Origin: Bacteroidales bacterium
GTDB taxonomy: Bacteria > Bacteroidota > Bacteroidia > Bacteroidales > UBA932
Assembly (NCBI GenBank): GCA_017454905.1
Contig: JAFTCB010000062.1
Span: 62,001-126,000, forward strand
DNA: 64,000 nucleotides
Reading direction: 5' to 3'
Within the stretch, counting starts at the first letter, position 1. Each line of letters starts with the position of its first letter. The position numbers and the translations under genes were made by a program. This document shows, in pieces, positions 1-8,595 of the stretch. The notes beneath the pieces were generated by a model that saw only the letters and a program-made list of their open reading frames with translations, made no database searches and was not told the origin of the DNA.

Positions 1-1520
1 GGGGTTGAATTCGTCGTCGGAAAGGGTGATCTCGGTGCGGCGGGGATCGCCATAACGGGCCTTGAGCTCCTCGGTCTCGCTCTTGACGATGGCGAGCTGC
101 TCGCGGTCGCTGGCGAGGATCTCGCGGCAGCGGGCGATGAATTTCTCGAGTTCGTCATACTCGGCCTGGAGTTTCTCCCTTTCGAGTCCGGTCAGCTGAC
201 GCAGGCGCATTTCCACGATGGCGGATGCCTGGATGTCGTCGAATCCGAAGGCTTCCATCATCCTCGCCTTGGCCTCGTCCGCATTGCGGGAAGAGCGGAT
301 GATCGCGATGATCTCGTCGATCACGTCGATCGCCTTGAGCAGGCCTTCGAGGATGTGGGCGCGCTTGAGGGCTTTCTCCAGGTCGAAGCGGGTCCTGCGG
401 ACCACCACCTCGTGGCGGAAGTCCACGAAGGTCTTCAGCATGTCCTTGAGGGACAGGGTGCGCGGACGGCCGTTCACCAGGGCCACGTTGTTGATGGAGA
501 AACTGCTCTGCAGCGCCGTGTATTTGAACAGGGTGTTGAGCACCACGTTGGCATTGGCTTCCTTCTTGACGACGAATTCGATGCGGATGCCTTCGCGGTT
601 GGTCAGTTCGCGGATGTCCGCGATCCCTTCGATCTTCTTCTCGTGGACCATCTCGCTGATGCGGGACAGCATGTCGGCTTTGTTGACCATGTACGGGACC
701 TCGGTCACGACGATGGTCTCGCGGCCGTTGTCACTCTCCTCGATCTCGGTCTTGGCCCGGATCACCACGCGGCCGCGGCCGGTGTTGTAGGCATCGATGA
801 TGCCCTGGCGGCCCATGATGATGCCGCCGGTCGGGAAGTCCGGTCCCTGGATATACTGCATCAAGCCCTCCGTCGTGATCTCGGGATCGTCGATATAGGC
901 ACAGATCGCATCGCACACCTCCCCGAGGTTGTGCGGTGCCATGTTGGTGGCCATGCCGACGGCGATGCCGGAAGAACCGTTGAGCAGCAGAAGCGGGAAC
1001 TTGGTCGGGAGCACGGTCGGCTCCTGGAGGGAATCGTCGAAGTTGAGCGTCATGTCGACGGTGTCCTTGTCGAGATCGGCGAGGACGTCCTCCGTCATCT
1101 TCTCCAGTTTGGCTTCCGTATATCGCATGGCGGCCACAGGGTCGCCGTCCATCGAGCCGAAGTTGCCCTGGCCGAAGACCAGGGGATAACGCTGGTTCCA
1201 GGGCTGGGCCAGGCGGGCCATGGCGTCATAGACGCTGGAGTCGCCGTGCGGATGGAACTTACCCAGCACCTCGCCCACGATACGGGCGGATTTCTTGGTC
1301 TGGCCGCCATAGCTCAAGCCCAGGCCGTCCATGCCGAAAAGCACGCGGCGCTGCACGGGCTTCAGGCCGTCCCGGGCATCCGGAAGAGCACGCGAAACAA
1401 TCACGGACATCGAGTAGTCGATGTACGCCGTGCGCATCTCATGGTCGATTTCGACCGGTTCGATAATCCCTTTCACTTCCTCCTGAATTTCTTCAGGATT
1501 CTTTACCTCACTATCCATAA
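1..1520 (-). CDS. gyrA: DNA gyrase subunit A (N-terminal 506 residues, cut by window edge)
   Basis: Breakage-reunion subunit of DNA gyrase, which introduces negative supercoils. The visible part covers the winged-helix, tower and start of the coiled-coil regions. Seen: the quinolone-pocket segment [10 protein letters not shown] with Ser94 and Asp98 intact (the residues usually changed in resistant strains), and RYTE with the catalytic tyrosine at residue 133. The ATG at 1520-1518 lies 25 bases after a CAAATTTA (reverse TAAATTTG) -7 box. The C-terminal beta-pinwheel that best separates GyrA from ParC lies outside the window, so ParC is not fully excluded, but GNFGSMDGD and [18 protein letters not shown] are GyrA-like. 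Confidence 0.92.
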
Positions 1521-1598
1521 AAATCACAATATTCTTAAACACGCAAATTTAACATAAAAATCCGATTATTTTGCTATTTTTGTCCATATTTCGGCGCG
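1521..1598. promoter_or_regulatory. Divergent promoter region gyrA / Clp-N gene
   Basis: A minus-strand -7 box TAAATTTG (1553-1546) lies 25 bases from the gyrA ATG. A plus-strand box TATTTTTG (1575-1582) lies 16 bases before the ATG at 1599. No convincing -33 TTTG at 19-20 bases was found for either. Confidence 0.6.
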
Positions 1599-2159
1599 AT
1601 GAAGATCAAGTTCTCACAGGAAATGCTCACCATCCTCGGATACGCCCGGGATGAAGCCATGCGCACCGGCTGCTACGGCATCGGTGCGGATCACATCGTG
1701 CTCGGGCTGCTCCGGCACCGGGACAACAATGCATGCCGGGCCCTGGAGGCCTGCGGCATCCAGCTCGAAGACCTCAAGGAAACCATCGACGGACGCGTCT
1801 TTACTGACCGGGCCGTCCCCTGGCACGACCAGGCGCAGGTCCGGCCGACACGCGCCGCCGGCGCCCTGCTGAACGCTTCCGCTTACGAAGCCCTCAAGCA
1901 CAGCCAGCACGAGATCCTTTCTTCCCATTTCCTGCTGGCCCTGCTCCGCTCCGAAGGAAACGCCGCCGCAGAGTACCTTCTCGGCCGGGGCCTCCGCTAC
2001 GACTCCCTGTACGCGCTGATGCGCGAACATCTGTTCGTCCTGCCGCGAAGCGCGCAGGAGACCGTCCTTCCCAAGATCGAAGACCTGCTGGGCCCGCTGG
2101 GCGAACAGCTCACCCACCTCTACGGTGACGCGCAGGCACAAACCAATTATCTCAGCTGA
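1599..2159 (+). CDS. Stand-alone Clp N-terminal (repeat) domain protein
   Basis: 186 residues with two Clp-N repeats and no AAA+ module. The first repeat (about 1-70) begins MKIKFSQEMLTILGYARDEA and has the hallmark GADHIVLGLLR; the second (about 84-150) has ALKHSQHEILSSHFLLALLR. In ClpA/ClpC/ClpB this domain docks adaptors or substrates; as a free protein it may be an adaptor or competitor for a Clp ATPase (inference; plant ClpT and ClpD-N-like proteins are precedents for free Clp-N domains). Its TGA overlaps the next gene's ATG (ATGA-type junction), so the two are translationally coupled. No signal peptide, so cytoplasmic. Confidence 0.85.
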   Translation: MKIKFSQEMLTILGYARDEAMRTGCYGIGADHIVLGLLRHRDNNACRALEACGIQLEDLKETIDGRVFTDRAVPWHDQAQVRPTRAAGALLNASAYEALKHSQHEILSSHFLLALLRSEGNAAAEYLLGRGLRYDSLYALMREHLFVLPRSAQETVLPKIEDLLGPLGEQLTHLYGDAQAQTNYLS

Positions 2160-3139
2160 TGAAACGATTGTTCCCCCTCCTGCTGGTCCTCCTGCTTCCG
2201 GCATTCCTGCTTCCGGCGCAAGTCCGGACGGACCGGGCGGAAGGTCCCGTACCGGCACCGGACACCACCTTGTGCTTCGCGCACCGCGACACCTGCGACC
2301 TGCTGCTGGACTTCTATTCCGCCGCTCCGGGCCGCGGCCCCTGTGCGGATTCGCTGCGCAAACCGGTCATCATCCATGTATTCGGCGGGGCCTTCGTCAG
2401 CGGCCGCAGGGACCATTCCACGGACCGCGTATGGTACCGCAGGCTTGCCGATGCCGGATACCACGTCGCAGCCATCGACTACAGGCTGGGGCTGAAAGGC
2501 CAGTCCGTGAAGGCCGACCTCGCCTCGCTCAGGCTGCTGCGGCAGGCCATCCAGATGGCGGTGGACGACCTGTTCAGTGCGACCGGCTACCTGATCGCGA
2601 ACGCCGGGGAACTAGCCATTGACATCGACCGCATCATCGTCAGCGGCTCCTCCGCCGGAGCCATGACGGCCCTGCAGGCCGAATGGGAGATCAACAGCGG
2701 CCAGGAACCCGCGAAGGTGCTGCCCGCCTGGTTCGATTACGGCGGGATCATGGCCTTCGCCGGCGCCGTCTTCTCCACGGAAGGCGCCATCCGGTATATG
2801 CAGCCGGCCTGCCCTACCCTGCTGCTGCACGGCACGGCGGACCGCATCGTCCCCTACGGCGGGATCACGCTGCTGAATTATCAGTTCCTCGGCAGCGACG
2901 CGCTTGCGCGCAAACTCGGGAAAGCCGGGACCAACTACCAGATCTACCGGATCAAAGATGCCGGCCATGAGGTGGCGGCCTCCATGCTGCGCCACCTCCC
3001 GGAAGAACTGCGTTTCCTGGAGGAGAATGTCGTCAAAGGCGTCCGCCGGACGGCAGACGCCTTGATCGATGACGAAGGGATTGCGGACCTGGGCTGGCGG
3101 AGACTCTCCGCCCGGGACCTGTACCGGCCTGCGAAATAA
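2159..3139 (+). CDS. Secreted alpha/beta-hydrolase (carboxylesterase-like)
   Basis: 326 residues. The N-terminal hydrophobic stretch (about residues 2-20) looks like a signal peptide, so periplasmic or outer-surface. Alpha/beta-hydrolase marks: the oxyanion-hole region HVFGGAFVSG, nucleophile elbow GSSAGA with the catalytic Ser, an Asp in HGTADRIVPY and a His in DAGHEV. It resembles bacterial acyl-ester/feruloyl-type esterases; the substrate cannot be told. The start overlaps the stop of the Clp-N gene. Functionally the pair is puzzling, because one product is cytoplasmic and the other exported. Confidence 0.8.
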   Translation: MKRLFPLLLVLLLPAFLLPAQVRTDRAEGPVPAPDTTLCFAHRDTCDLLLDFYSAAPGRGPCADSLRKPVIIHVFGGAFVSGRRDHSTDRVWYRRLADAGYHVAAIDYRLGLKGQSVKADLASLRLLRQAIQMAVDDLFSATGYLIANAGELAIDIDRIIVSGSSAGAMTALQAEWEINSGQEPAKVLPAWFDYGGIMAFAGAVFSTEGAIRYMQPACPTLLLHGTADRIVPYGGITLLNYQFLGSDALARKLGKAGTNYQIYRIKDAGHEVAASMLRHLPEELRFLEENVVKGVRRTADALIDDEGIADLGWRRLSARDLYRPAK

Positions 3140-3148
3140 CCGGCAGGC

Positions 3149-4018
3149 TTATTCCGTCAATTTATTGAGTGCCAGTTCTACGAGCTCCGCCACGCGGGGC
3201 TTGTAGTCCGTATTGGCATCCTTGAGATAACGGTGCGCGATGGCGCAGCAGACGGTCGCAGCATTGTGTCCGAGCTGGGCGGACATGCCGGCCAGCGCGG
3301 AGCCTTCCATCTCGAAGTTCGTGATCTTGTAGCCGCCGAACTCGAAAGACTCGAAATCCTCGAGCATGTCCGGCATGGCGAGCCCCTGCCGGACCACGCG
3401 GCCCTGCGGCCCGTAAAATCCGGAGGCGGAGATGGTCATGCCTTTGACGGTGCAGTCTTCGAACTTGCGGATCATTTTCTCACCCGCCCGCACGAAATAG
3501 GGATCCGGAAGATGCTTGTTCCAATGGACATGGGCCTTGAAGGCCTCTTCGAAATCCGGCAGGGCGATCCGGTCGCGGTCCGCATACCAGTTGAGCAGTC
3601 CGTCGCAGCCGATGGAAATATGGGAGAGGATGAAGGCTCCCAGGGGAATCTCGGGCTGGATGGCCCCGCAGGTACCGATACGCAGGATATCCAGGGTCCG
3701 GTGCTCCGGAAGGACTTCCCGCGTCTGGAAATCCACGTTGGCCAGTGCGTCCAGTTCCGTCATCACGATGTCGATGTTGTCCGTGCCGATGCCGGTGGAC
3801 AGGACCGTGATCCGCTTGCCGTTGTACAAGCCGGTCGCCCAGAAGAACTCACGGGAATTGCCTTCCGCCTCGATGGAGGAGAAGTAGGATTTAACCATGG
3901 CGACCCGGCCGGGGTCCCCCACCAGGATCACGTTGTCGGCCAGTTGTTCAGGACGGATGTGGATGTGGAATGCAGAGCCGTCGCCGTTGATGATCAGTTC
4001 GGATTCGGGGATTCTCAT
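3149..4018 (-). CDS. Nucleoside phosphorylase (PNP/UDP family, uridine phosphorylase-like)
   Basis: 289 residues. Cleaves nucleosides with phosphate to base plus ribose-1-phosphate. Family marks in order: GDPGRV (phosphate loop, about residue 35), STGIGTDNID (about 75), RIGTCGAI (about 113) and the ribose-binding FEMEGSAL (about 235). The FEMEGSAL context and length fit uridine phosphorylase-like members, but base specificity is inferred. It is the last gene of a minus-strand operon, 18 bases after DUF4293. Confidence 0.85.
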   Translation of the reverse strand: MRIPESELIINGDGSAFHIHIRPEQLADNVILVGDPGRVAMVKSYFSSIEAEGNSREFFWATGLYNGKRITVLSTGIGTDNIDIVMTELDALANVDFQTREVLPEHRTLDILRIGTCGAIQPEIPLGAFILSHISIGCDGLLNWYADRDRIALPDFEEAFKAHVHWNKHLPDPYFVRAGEKMIRKFEDCTVKGMTISASGFYGPQGRVVRQGLAMPDMLEDFESFEFGGYKITNFEMEGSALAGMSAQLGHNAATVCCAIAHRYLKDANTDYKPRVAELVELALNKLTE

Positions 4019-4036
4019 AACAAAAAGGATTGGTTA

Positions 4037-4441
4037 TTATTTCTTTTTACGTTTGGCGGCACGCAGGCGGTCGGCGCTGCGGACCAGCATCTCGTCCGCC
4101 AGGATGCTCCGGGCAGCCAGGAAGTCCAGGATGGCGGCGACAATCGGGAACACGGCCGTAATGTGGAAGACCGGCGTGTTGTGCGTCGAGATGAAATCGT
4201 ATACCAGCCATCCCTGGAAAGCGATCAGGATGATGGCGGAGAGGGTGGCGGTACGCATCTGGAAGACCCGGACTTTCCAGGTCGTCAGCGCCATCACCTG
4301 CAGGAAGCCCGTGATGATCAGCAGGACCAGATACGGCCAATAGTCAGTATAGAACACTTCTCCTGCCTTGGTACAGAAGAACATGGAGGCGACAAGACCC
4401 GTCGCCAGCAGAAGATACAGGGTTTGAACTCTTTGCCACAT
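4037..4441 (-). CDS. DUF4293 family membrane protein
   Basis: 134 residues, four predicted membrane segments (about 7-27, 35-55, 62-80, 95-115) and a basic tail ending KRKKK. The opening MWQRVQTLYLLLA is characteristic of the Bacteroidetes family DUF4293. Function unknown. It lies 3 bases after the LytTR gene, so it is co-transcribed with it. Confidence 0.8.
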   Translation of the reverse strand: MWQRVQTLYLLLATGLVASMFFCTKAGEVFYTDYWPYLVLLIITGFLQVMALTTWKVRVFQMRTATLSAIILIAFQGWLVYDFISTHNTPVFHITAVFPIVAAILDFLAARSILADEMLVRSADRLRAAKRKKK

Positions 4442-4444
4442 AAT

Positions 4445-5326
4445 CTATCTAGAATTGAACCGGGCCAGCACGGCCTGTTCGTAGGTTTTCGAGATGGGGA
4501 TCGGCTCAAGGGAGTCGATATCGAAATCGATCTTGTATCCTTCCTTTTCCGATTTCAGGATGGACACCTTGCGGATGTTGACGATATATTTCCGGTGGCA
4601 GCGGACCAGTTCGCTGTCCGCAAAACTGTCCTCCACCGTCTTGAGCCGGCAGCGGAGCATGTACTGCTTGATCTCGCCGGCGCTGTCCAAATACCACGCC
4701 TTGATGTAGTTGTCGTCCGACTCGATGAAATACAGGTTGTCCGAACTGATGGAGAACTTGAGCACGCCGTTGTTGTCGAACAGGGTGATGCGGTTGTCAT
4801 TGTAGGGCACGGCGGGGGTGTCGCTGACCACGGAGCCATAGTCCATCAACCGCATCGTATTGTTCTTGTCCTGCAGGACGAAATAGAACGACAGGATAAA
4901 ATAGGGCACGCAAAGGCACACGGTTATGTAAACCATGGCACTGAAGAAAACGGAGACGATGTTCCGGAGATAAGGGGTGATGACGCCCAGCTTCACGCCC
5001 ACGTACGTAATGAACGAATAAAGCAGACTCAGGAACACGACCTCGCCGACCACCCAGAGGATGTAGGAGAGCAGCGTGAAGCGCTTCAGGTTTTGGCAGC
5101 GGGAGAGCATCTGGCGGCTGAGGACGATCACGGTCGCCGAGATCAAAAGGAACGAGAGGGTATGGAAAAAGACCTGGCCGGCCCCCAGGGAGAACCAGGC
5201 GTTCTCCGAGAACGGGATGTTGATCAAGATGAACACCAGCGAGAACAGCACCGTATAGACAACAGTCGTCCAGATCTGCCGGGGTTCCAGCAGATAGCGG
5301 GGCAGCGGGTCCAGAAGCTTTATCAT
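4445..5326 (-). CDS. Membrane-anchored LytTR-type transcription regulator
   Basis: 293 residues. The N-terminal half has four membrane helices (about 20-40, 50-70, 85-105, 120-145). The C-terminal LytTR DNA-binding domain (about 185-290) contains FIESDDNYIKAWY, MLRCRLKTVED and LVRCHRKYIVNI, which are typical for the fold. There is no kinase or receiver domain, so it is a one-component regulator probably sensing a membrane or envelope cue (inference). It heads the operon with DUF4293 and the nucleoside phosphorylase and may act on its own promoter and on divergent fabF. Confidence 0.85.
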   Translation of the reverse strand: MIKLLDPLPRYLLEPRQIWTTVVYTVLFSLVFILINIPFSENAWFSLGAGQVFFHTLSFLLISATVIVLSRQMLSRCQNLKRFTLLSYILWVVGEVVFLSLLYSFITYVGVKLGVITPYLRNIVSVFFSAMVYITVCLCVPYFILSFYFVLQDKNNTMRLMDYGSVVSDTPAVPYNDNRITLFDNNGVLKFSISSDNLYFIESDDNYIKAWYLDSAGEIKQYMLRCRLKTVEDSFADSELVRCHRKYIVNIRKVSILKSEKEGYKIDFDIDSLEPIPISKTYEQAVLARFNSR

Positions 5327-5397
5327 CTGACAAGGTTGGCTTGAACTGCAAATATAAGAATAATTTACTACCTTTGCGCAGTCAAAAATTGAAACTT
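5327..5397. promoter_or_regulatory. Divergent promoters LytTR gene / fabF
   Basis: A minus-strand -7 box TATATTTG (5356-5349) lies 22 bases from the regulator's ATG. A plus-strand box TACCTTTG (5369-5376) lies 21 bases from the fabF ATG. The two boxes are 12 bases apart, so polymerase binding at one probably affects the other. Confidence 0.65.
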
Positions 5398-6642
5398 ATG
5401 GACAGAAGAGTAGCTGTGACCGGACTGGGGGTCATTTCCTGCATCGGGAACGACGTCAAGACTTTTTGGGACAACCTGATAAACGGTGTCTGCGGCATCG
5501 ACTACATTACCGAATATCCCACGGACAACCTCGCCGTCAAGATCGGCGGCATGGTCCGCAACTTCAACCCCGAAGACTTCGGGATGGATAAACCTTTCAT
5601 CCGCAAGCAGGATCCGTTCACCATTTTCGCCATGGCTTCCGCCTTCCAGGCGATGAAGGACTCCGGACTGGTGTCCGGCGAGAACATCGACCCCGCCCGG
5701 CTCGCCACCTATGTTGGCTCCGGCATCGGCGGTTTCCAGACCATCCAGCGGGAGTTGGAGAAATTCTTCGAGGATCCCTCCGGACAATGGATTTCCCCCA
5801 ATTTCGTCCCGACGATGATCAGCGACATGGCCGGCGGCCAGATTGCCATCAAATACGGGGCGCAGGGCTCCTGCATTGACATCGTCACGGCCTGCGCCAC
5901 CTCCACCCACTCCATCGGCGAGGCGTACCGAGCCATCCGCCACGGGTATTCCGACGCGGTCATCGCCGGAGGCACCGACCACTGCACCATTCCCATCGGC
6001 ATCGCCGGTTTCGCCAACGCCAAGGCGCTGACCCGGGCGGAGGATCCGAAATACGCTTCCCTGCCTTTCAACCAGAACCGCAGCGGCTTTGTCATGGCCG
6101 ACGGTTCCGCCATCCTGATCCTTGAAGAAATGGAGCATGCCAAGGCCCGCGGCGCCCACATCTATGCAGAAGTGACGGGCTATGGGAGCACCTGCGACGC
6201 TTATCACGCCACCGCGCCGCGTCCGGATGCGACCACCCAGGCGGAATGCATCCGCATCGCCCTGGAGCAGTCCGGTTTCGACCCGGCCAGGGACAATGTC
6301 TATATCAATGCACACGGCACCGGGACCCTGCTCAATGACATCGCCGAGACCAAGGCATACAAGGTAGCCTTCGGGGATTTCGCATACAAATGCCACATCA
6401 GCAGCACGAAGTCGATGCACGGCCACATGTTCGGTGCCACGGGCGCCGTGGAGGCCGTGGCGACCGTGCTCGCACTCCAGGAAGGCATCGTGCCTCCGAC
6501 CATCAACCTGGATGCGCCGGATCCGGAGTGCGATCTGGACTATACGCCCAACAAGGCCCTCAAGGCCGATGTGAATCTCGGCCTCAGTGACTCCTTCGGA
6601 TTCGGAGGGCATAATGCCTGTTTAGCCTTCAGGAAGGTCTGA
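5398..6642 (+). CDS. fabF: Beta-ketoacyl-ACP synthase II
   Basis: 414 residues, the usual FabF length. Condenses malonyl-ACP with acyl-ACP in fatty-acid elongation. Catalytic triad visible: Cys166 in TACATST, His306 in NAHGTGT, His343 in KSMHGHMFGA; C-terminal FGFGGHNA is also present. The ATG at 5398 was chosen because the in-frame stretch upstream contains the promoter box. The gene is alone rather than next to acpP, and faces a LytTR regulator. Confidence 0.95.
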   Translation: MDRRVAVTGLGVISCIGNDVKTFWDNLINGVCGIDYITEYPTDNLAVKIGGMVRNFNPEDFGMDKPFIRKQDPFTIFAMASAFQAMKDSGLVSGENIDPARLATYVGSGIGGFQTIQRELEKFFEDPSGQWISPNFVPTMISDMAGGQIAIKYGAQGSCIDIVTACATSTHSIGEAYRAIRHGYSDAVIAGGTDHCTIPIGIAGFANAKALTRAEDPKYASLPFNQNRSGFVMADGSAILILEEMEHAKARGAHIYAEVTGYGSTCDAYHATAPRPDATTQAECIRIALEQSGFDPARDNVYINAHGTGTLLNDIAETKAYKVAFGDFAYKCHISSTKSMHGHMFGATGAVEAVATVLALQEGIVPPTINLDAPDPECDLDYTPNKALKADVNLGLSDSFGFGGHNACLAFRKV

Positions 6643-6651
6643 ACAGGCATT
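6613..6651 (+). terminator. Putative terminator overlapping the fabF stop codon
   Basis: Inverted arms AATGCCTGTT (6613-6622) and AACAGGCATT (6642-6651) flank an inner CCTTC/GGAAGG hairpin. The stem includes the last codons of fabF and is followed by TGGTTCTT, a weak T tract. Confidence 0.45.
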
Positions 6652-6671
6652 GGTTCTTAGCCTGATACTCG

Positions 6672-7487
6672 TTATTCCTGGTTTGAAGATGGGATGCCGG
6701 ACAGGGCGTCCGCGTAGCGGCGGCCCAGTTCCAGCTGGGATTCCCGCGTGAAATGCAGACGGTCCGGATTGGCCGACAGGCCTTCAGACCCCACGCAGCA
6801 GGCATTCGGGACGAACTCCCCGACCCGGGCAATCACCGGATTGAAGAAACGGGCATTGGCATGTCCGGGCTGGATTTGTCCCGCGACGAAGGGCACCTCC
6901 TCCCCGACGCCCAGGTCGGAGCGGAGCGCGGCGACGAAGCCGGCCAGCATCGGCAGGTACCCTGCCACCTGCAAGGAATCGGAATTGCTCTCCCCCTGGT
7001 GCCAGAGAATCGCCTTGAGCGGTCCGTAGCGCATTCCCTGCCGGGCACGGCGGACGGCCTCCCCATAAAATGACGGCATTTCATGCCCGCGCCAGCGGGC
7101 TTCTTCATTCGGAGAATCGCTGAAACGGCCGGAAGCAGCATCCGGGAGCCACTGCTCCAGGGCAGATCCGCCGCGGGCATTCATCACCAGCAGGACAGGA
7201 CGCCCGCTGCGGCGGTGCATCTCCGTGGCGAAGCCATGGGCCAGACTCATCCCCTGCACATGCATGGCCTTGCGGATGGTGCTGTAGCGGTTGAGCGGCT
7301 CCTGCGCGGGAACCGCCCGCCCCGCCGTATCCAGCAGGAACACCCCTTCCAGGGGCGCCAGCGTATCGGCAGGCTCATAAAAACCGCGACCGGCCATATT
7401 GGACTGGCCGATCAGCAGGTAGACATCATAACGGGGAGCGCAGGAACATACCGCAGCAAGCACCAGCGCGAAGAAGAACCGTTTCAT
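6672..7487 (-). CDS. SGNH-type acetylesterase lipoprotein (sialate/SASA esterase family)
   Basis: 271 residues. Starts MKRFFFALVLAAVCSCAP, a lipoprotein-type signal with Cys at 14/16. LIGQSNMAGRG carries the catalytic Ser; LWHQGESNSD is the conserved HQGE block; DRLHFT supplies the Asp/His pair near the C-terminus. The family removes O-acetyl groups from sialic acids or plant polysaccharides; which substrate applies is unknown. Start chosen at 7487, 11 bases after prfA; a longer reading would overlap prfA. Last gene of the GNAT-prfA-esterase operon. Confidence 0.8.
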   Translation of the reverse strand: MKRFFFALVLAAVCSCAPRYDVYLLIGQSNMAGRGFYEPADTLAPLEGVFLLDTAGRAVPAQEPLNRYSTIRKAMHVQGMSLAHGFATEMHRRSGRPVLLVMNARGGSALEQWLPDAASGRFSDSPNEEARWRGHEMPSFYGEAVRRARQGMRYGPLKAILWHQGESNSDSLQVAGYLPMLAGFVAALRSDLGVGEEVPFVAGQIQPGHANARFFNPVIARVGEFVPNACCVGSEGLSANPDRLHFTRESQLELGRRYADALSGIPSSNQE

Positions 7488-7498
7488 CAGGAAGACCG

Positions 7499-8590
7499 TT
7501 ATTCGCCGGCTTCCTTGAGCCGTTCGGCGTTCTCGGCGATCTGCAGCTGGTCGATGCACTCTTGGATGTCACCGTCCATGAAGACGGGCAGGTTGTACAT
7601 GGACCAGTTGATCCGATGGTCCGTGACGCGGCCCTGCGGGTAATTGTATGTGCGGATCTTGGCGGAACGGTCGCCCGTGGACACCATGGTCTTGCGCTTG
7701 GCGGCGATGCCGTCAAGGTATTTCTGGTGCTCCAGGTTATACAGGCGCGTACGGAGTTCCTCGAAAGCGCGGTCCTTGTTCTTGAGCTGGGAACGCTCCT
7801 CCTGGCACTGCACCACGAGTCCCGAAGGGATGTGGGTCAGGCGGACGGCGGAATAGGTCGTGTTGACGCCCTGGCCGCCCGGGCCGGAAGCGCAGAAGAG
7901 GTCGAGCCGGATGTCATCCCAGCTCAGGTCCACGTCGAATTCGCCGGCTTCCGGGAAGACGGCCACGGACGCGGCCGAAGTCTGGATGCGTCCCTGGGTC
8001 TCGGTCTGCGGCACCCGCTGCACGCGGTGCACGCCCGATTCATACTTCATCACACCGTAGACACCGTCGTTGCCGGAAAGTTTGAAAACAATCTGCTTGA
8101 AGCCGCCGGAGGTGCCGGGAGTCTGGTCGGTGACCTCGAGCTTCCAGCCGCGGCGCTCCGCGAAATGCTGGTACATGCGGAAAAGGTCGCCGGCGAAAAT
8201 CGCCGCCTCGTCTCCGCCGGTGCCGCCGCGGATTTCGACCATCGCGTTCTTGCTGTCGTCCGGATCCGCCGGGATCAGCAACAGGCGGATGTTCTGCTCC
8301 ATTTCCGGGATCTTGGGTTCGATCTCGGCGATCTCCATCCGGGCCATTTCGCGGAGTTCCTCATCTTTCTCACCCATGAGGATATCCTTGGCGGACGAGA
8401 GGTCGTTCATCATTTTCTCGTACTCCTTGCCGGCCTTGATGATCGGCTCCAGCTCCTTGTAATCCTTGTTGAGCTGGACGTATTTCTTCATGTCCGCCAT
8501 CGCCTCGGGGCTGGAAAGCTGCTCCTGGAGCGACTGGAATTTCCCTTCCAGGGAAAGGACTTTGTCGAGTAAGGTATTGTTGTCTGCCAT
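7499..8590 (-). CDS. prfA: Peptide chain release factor 1
   Basis: 363 residues. Recognises UAA/UAG in the ribosomal A site and triggers peptide release. Seen: the PxT codon-recognition tripeptide as PQT in RVPQTETQGR, and the peptidyl-transferase GGQ in SGPGGQGVNTT, whose Gln is normally N5-methylated by PrmC. Start at 8590 (MADNN), because upstream in-frame sequence overlaps the GNAT gene. Confidence 0.95.
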   Translation of the reverse strand: MADNNTLLDKVLSLEGKFQSLQEQLSSPEAMADMKKYVQLNKDYKELEPIIKAGKEYEKMMNDLSSAKDILMGEKDEELREMARMEIAEIEPKIPEMEQNIRLLLIPADPDDSKNAMVEIRGGTGGDEAAIFAGDLFRMYQHFAERRGWKLEVTDQTPGTSGGFKQIVFKLSGNDGVYGVMKYESGVHRVQRVPQTETQGRIQTSAASVAVFPEAGEFDVDLSWDDIRLDLFCASGPGGQGVNTTYSAVRLTHIPSGLVVQCQEERSQLKNKDRAFEELRTRLYNLEHQKYLDGIAAKRKTMVSTGDRSAKIRTYNYPQGRVTDHRINWSMYNLPVFMDGDIQECIDQLQIAENAERLKEAGE

Positions 8591-8595
8591 AATTG

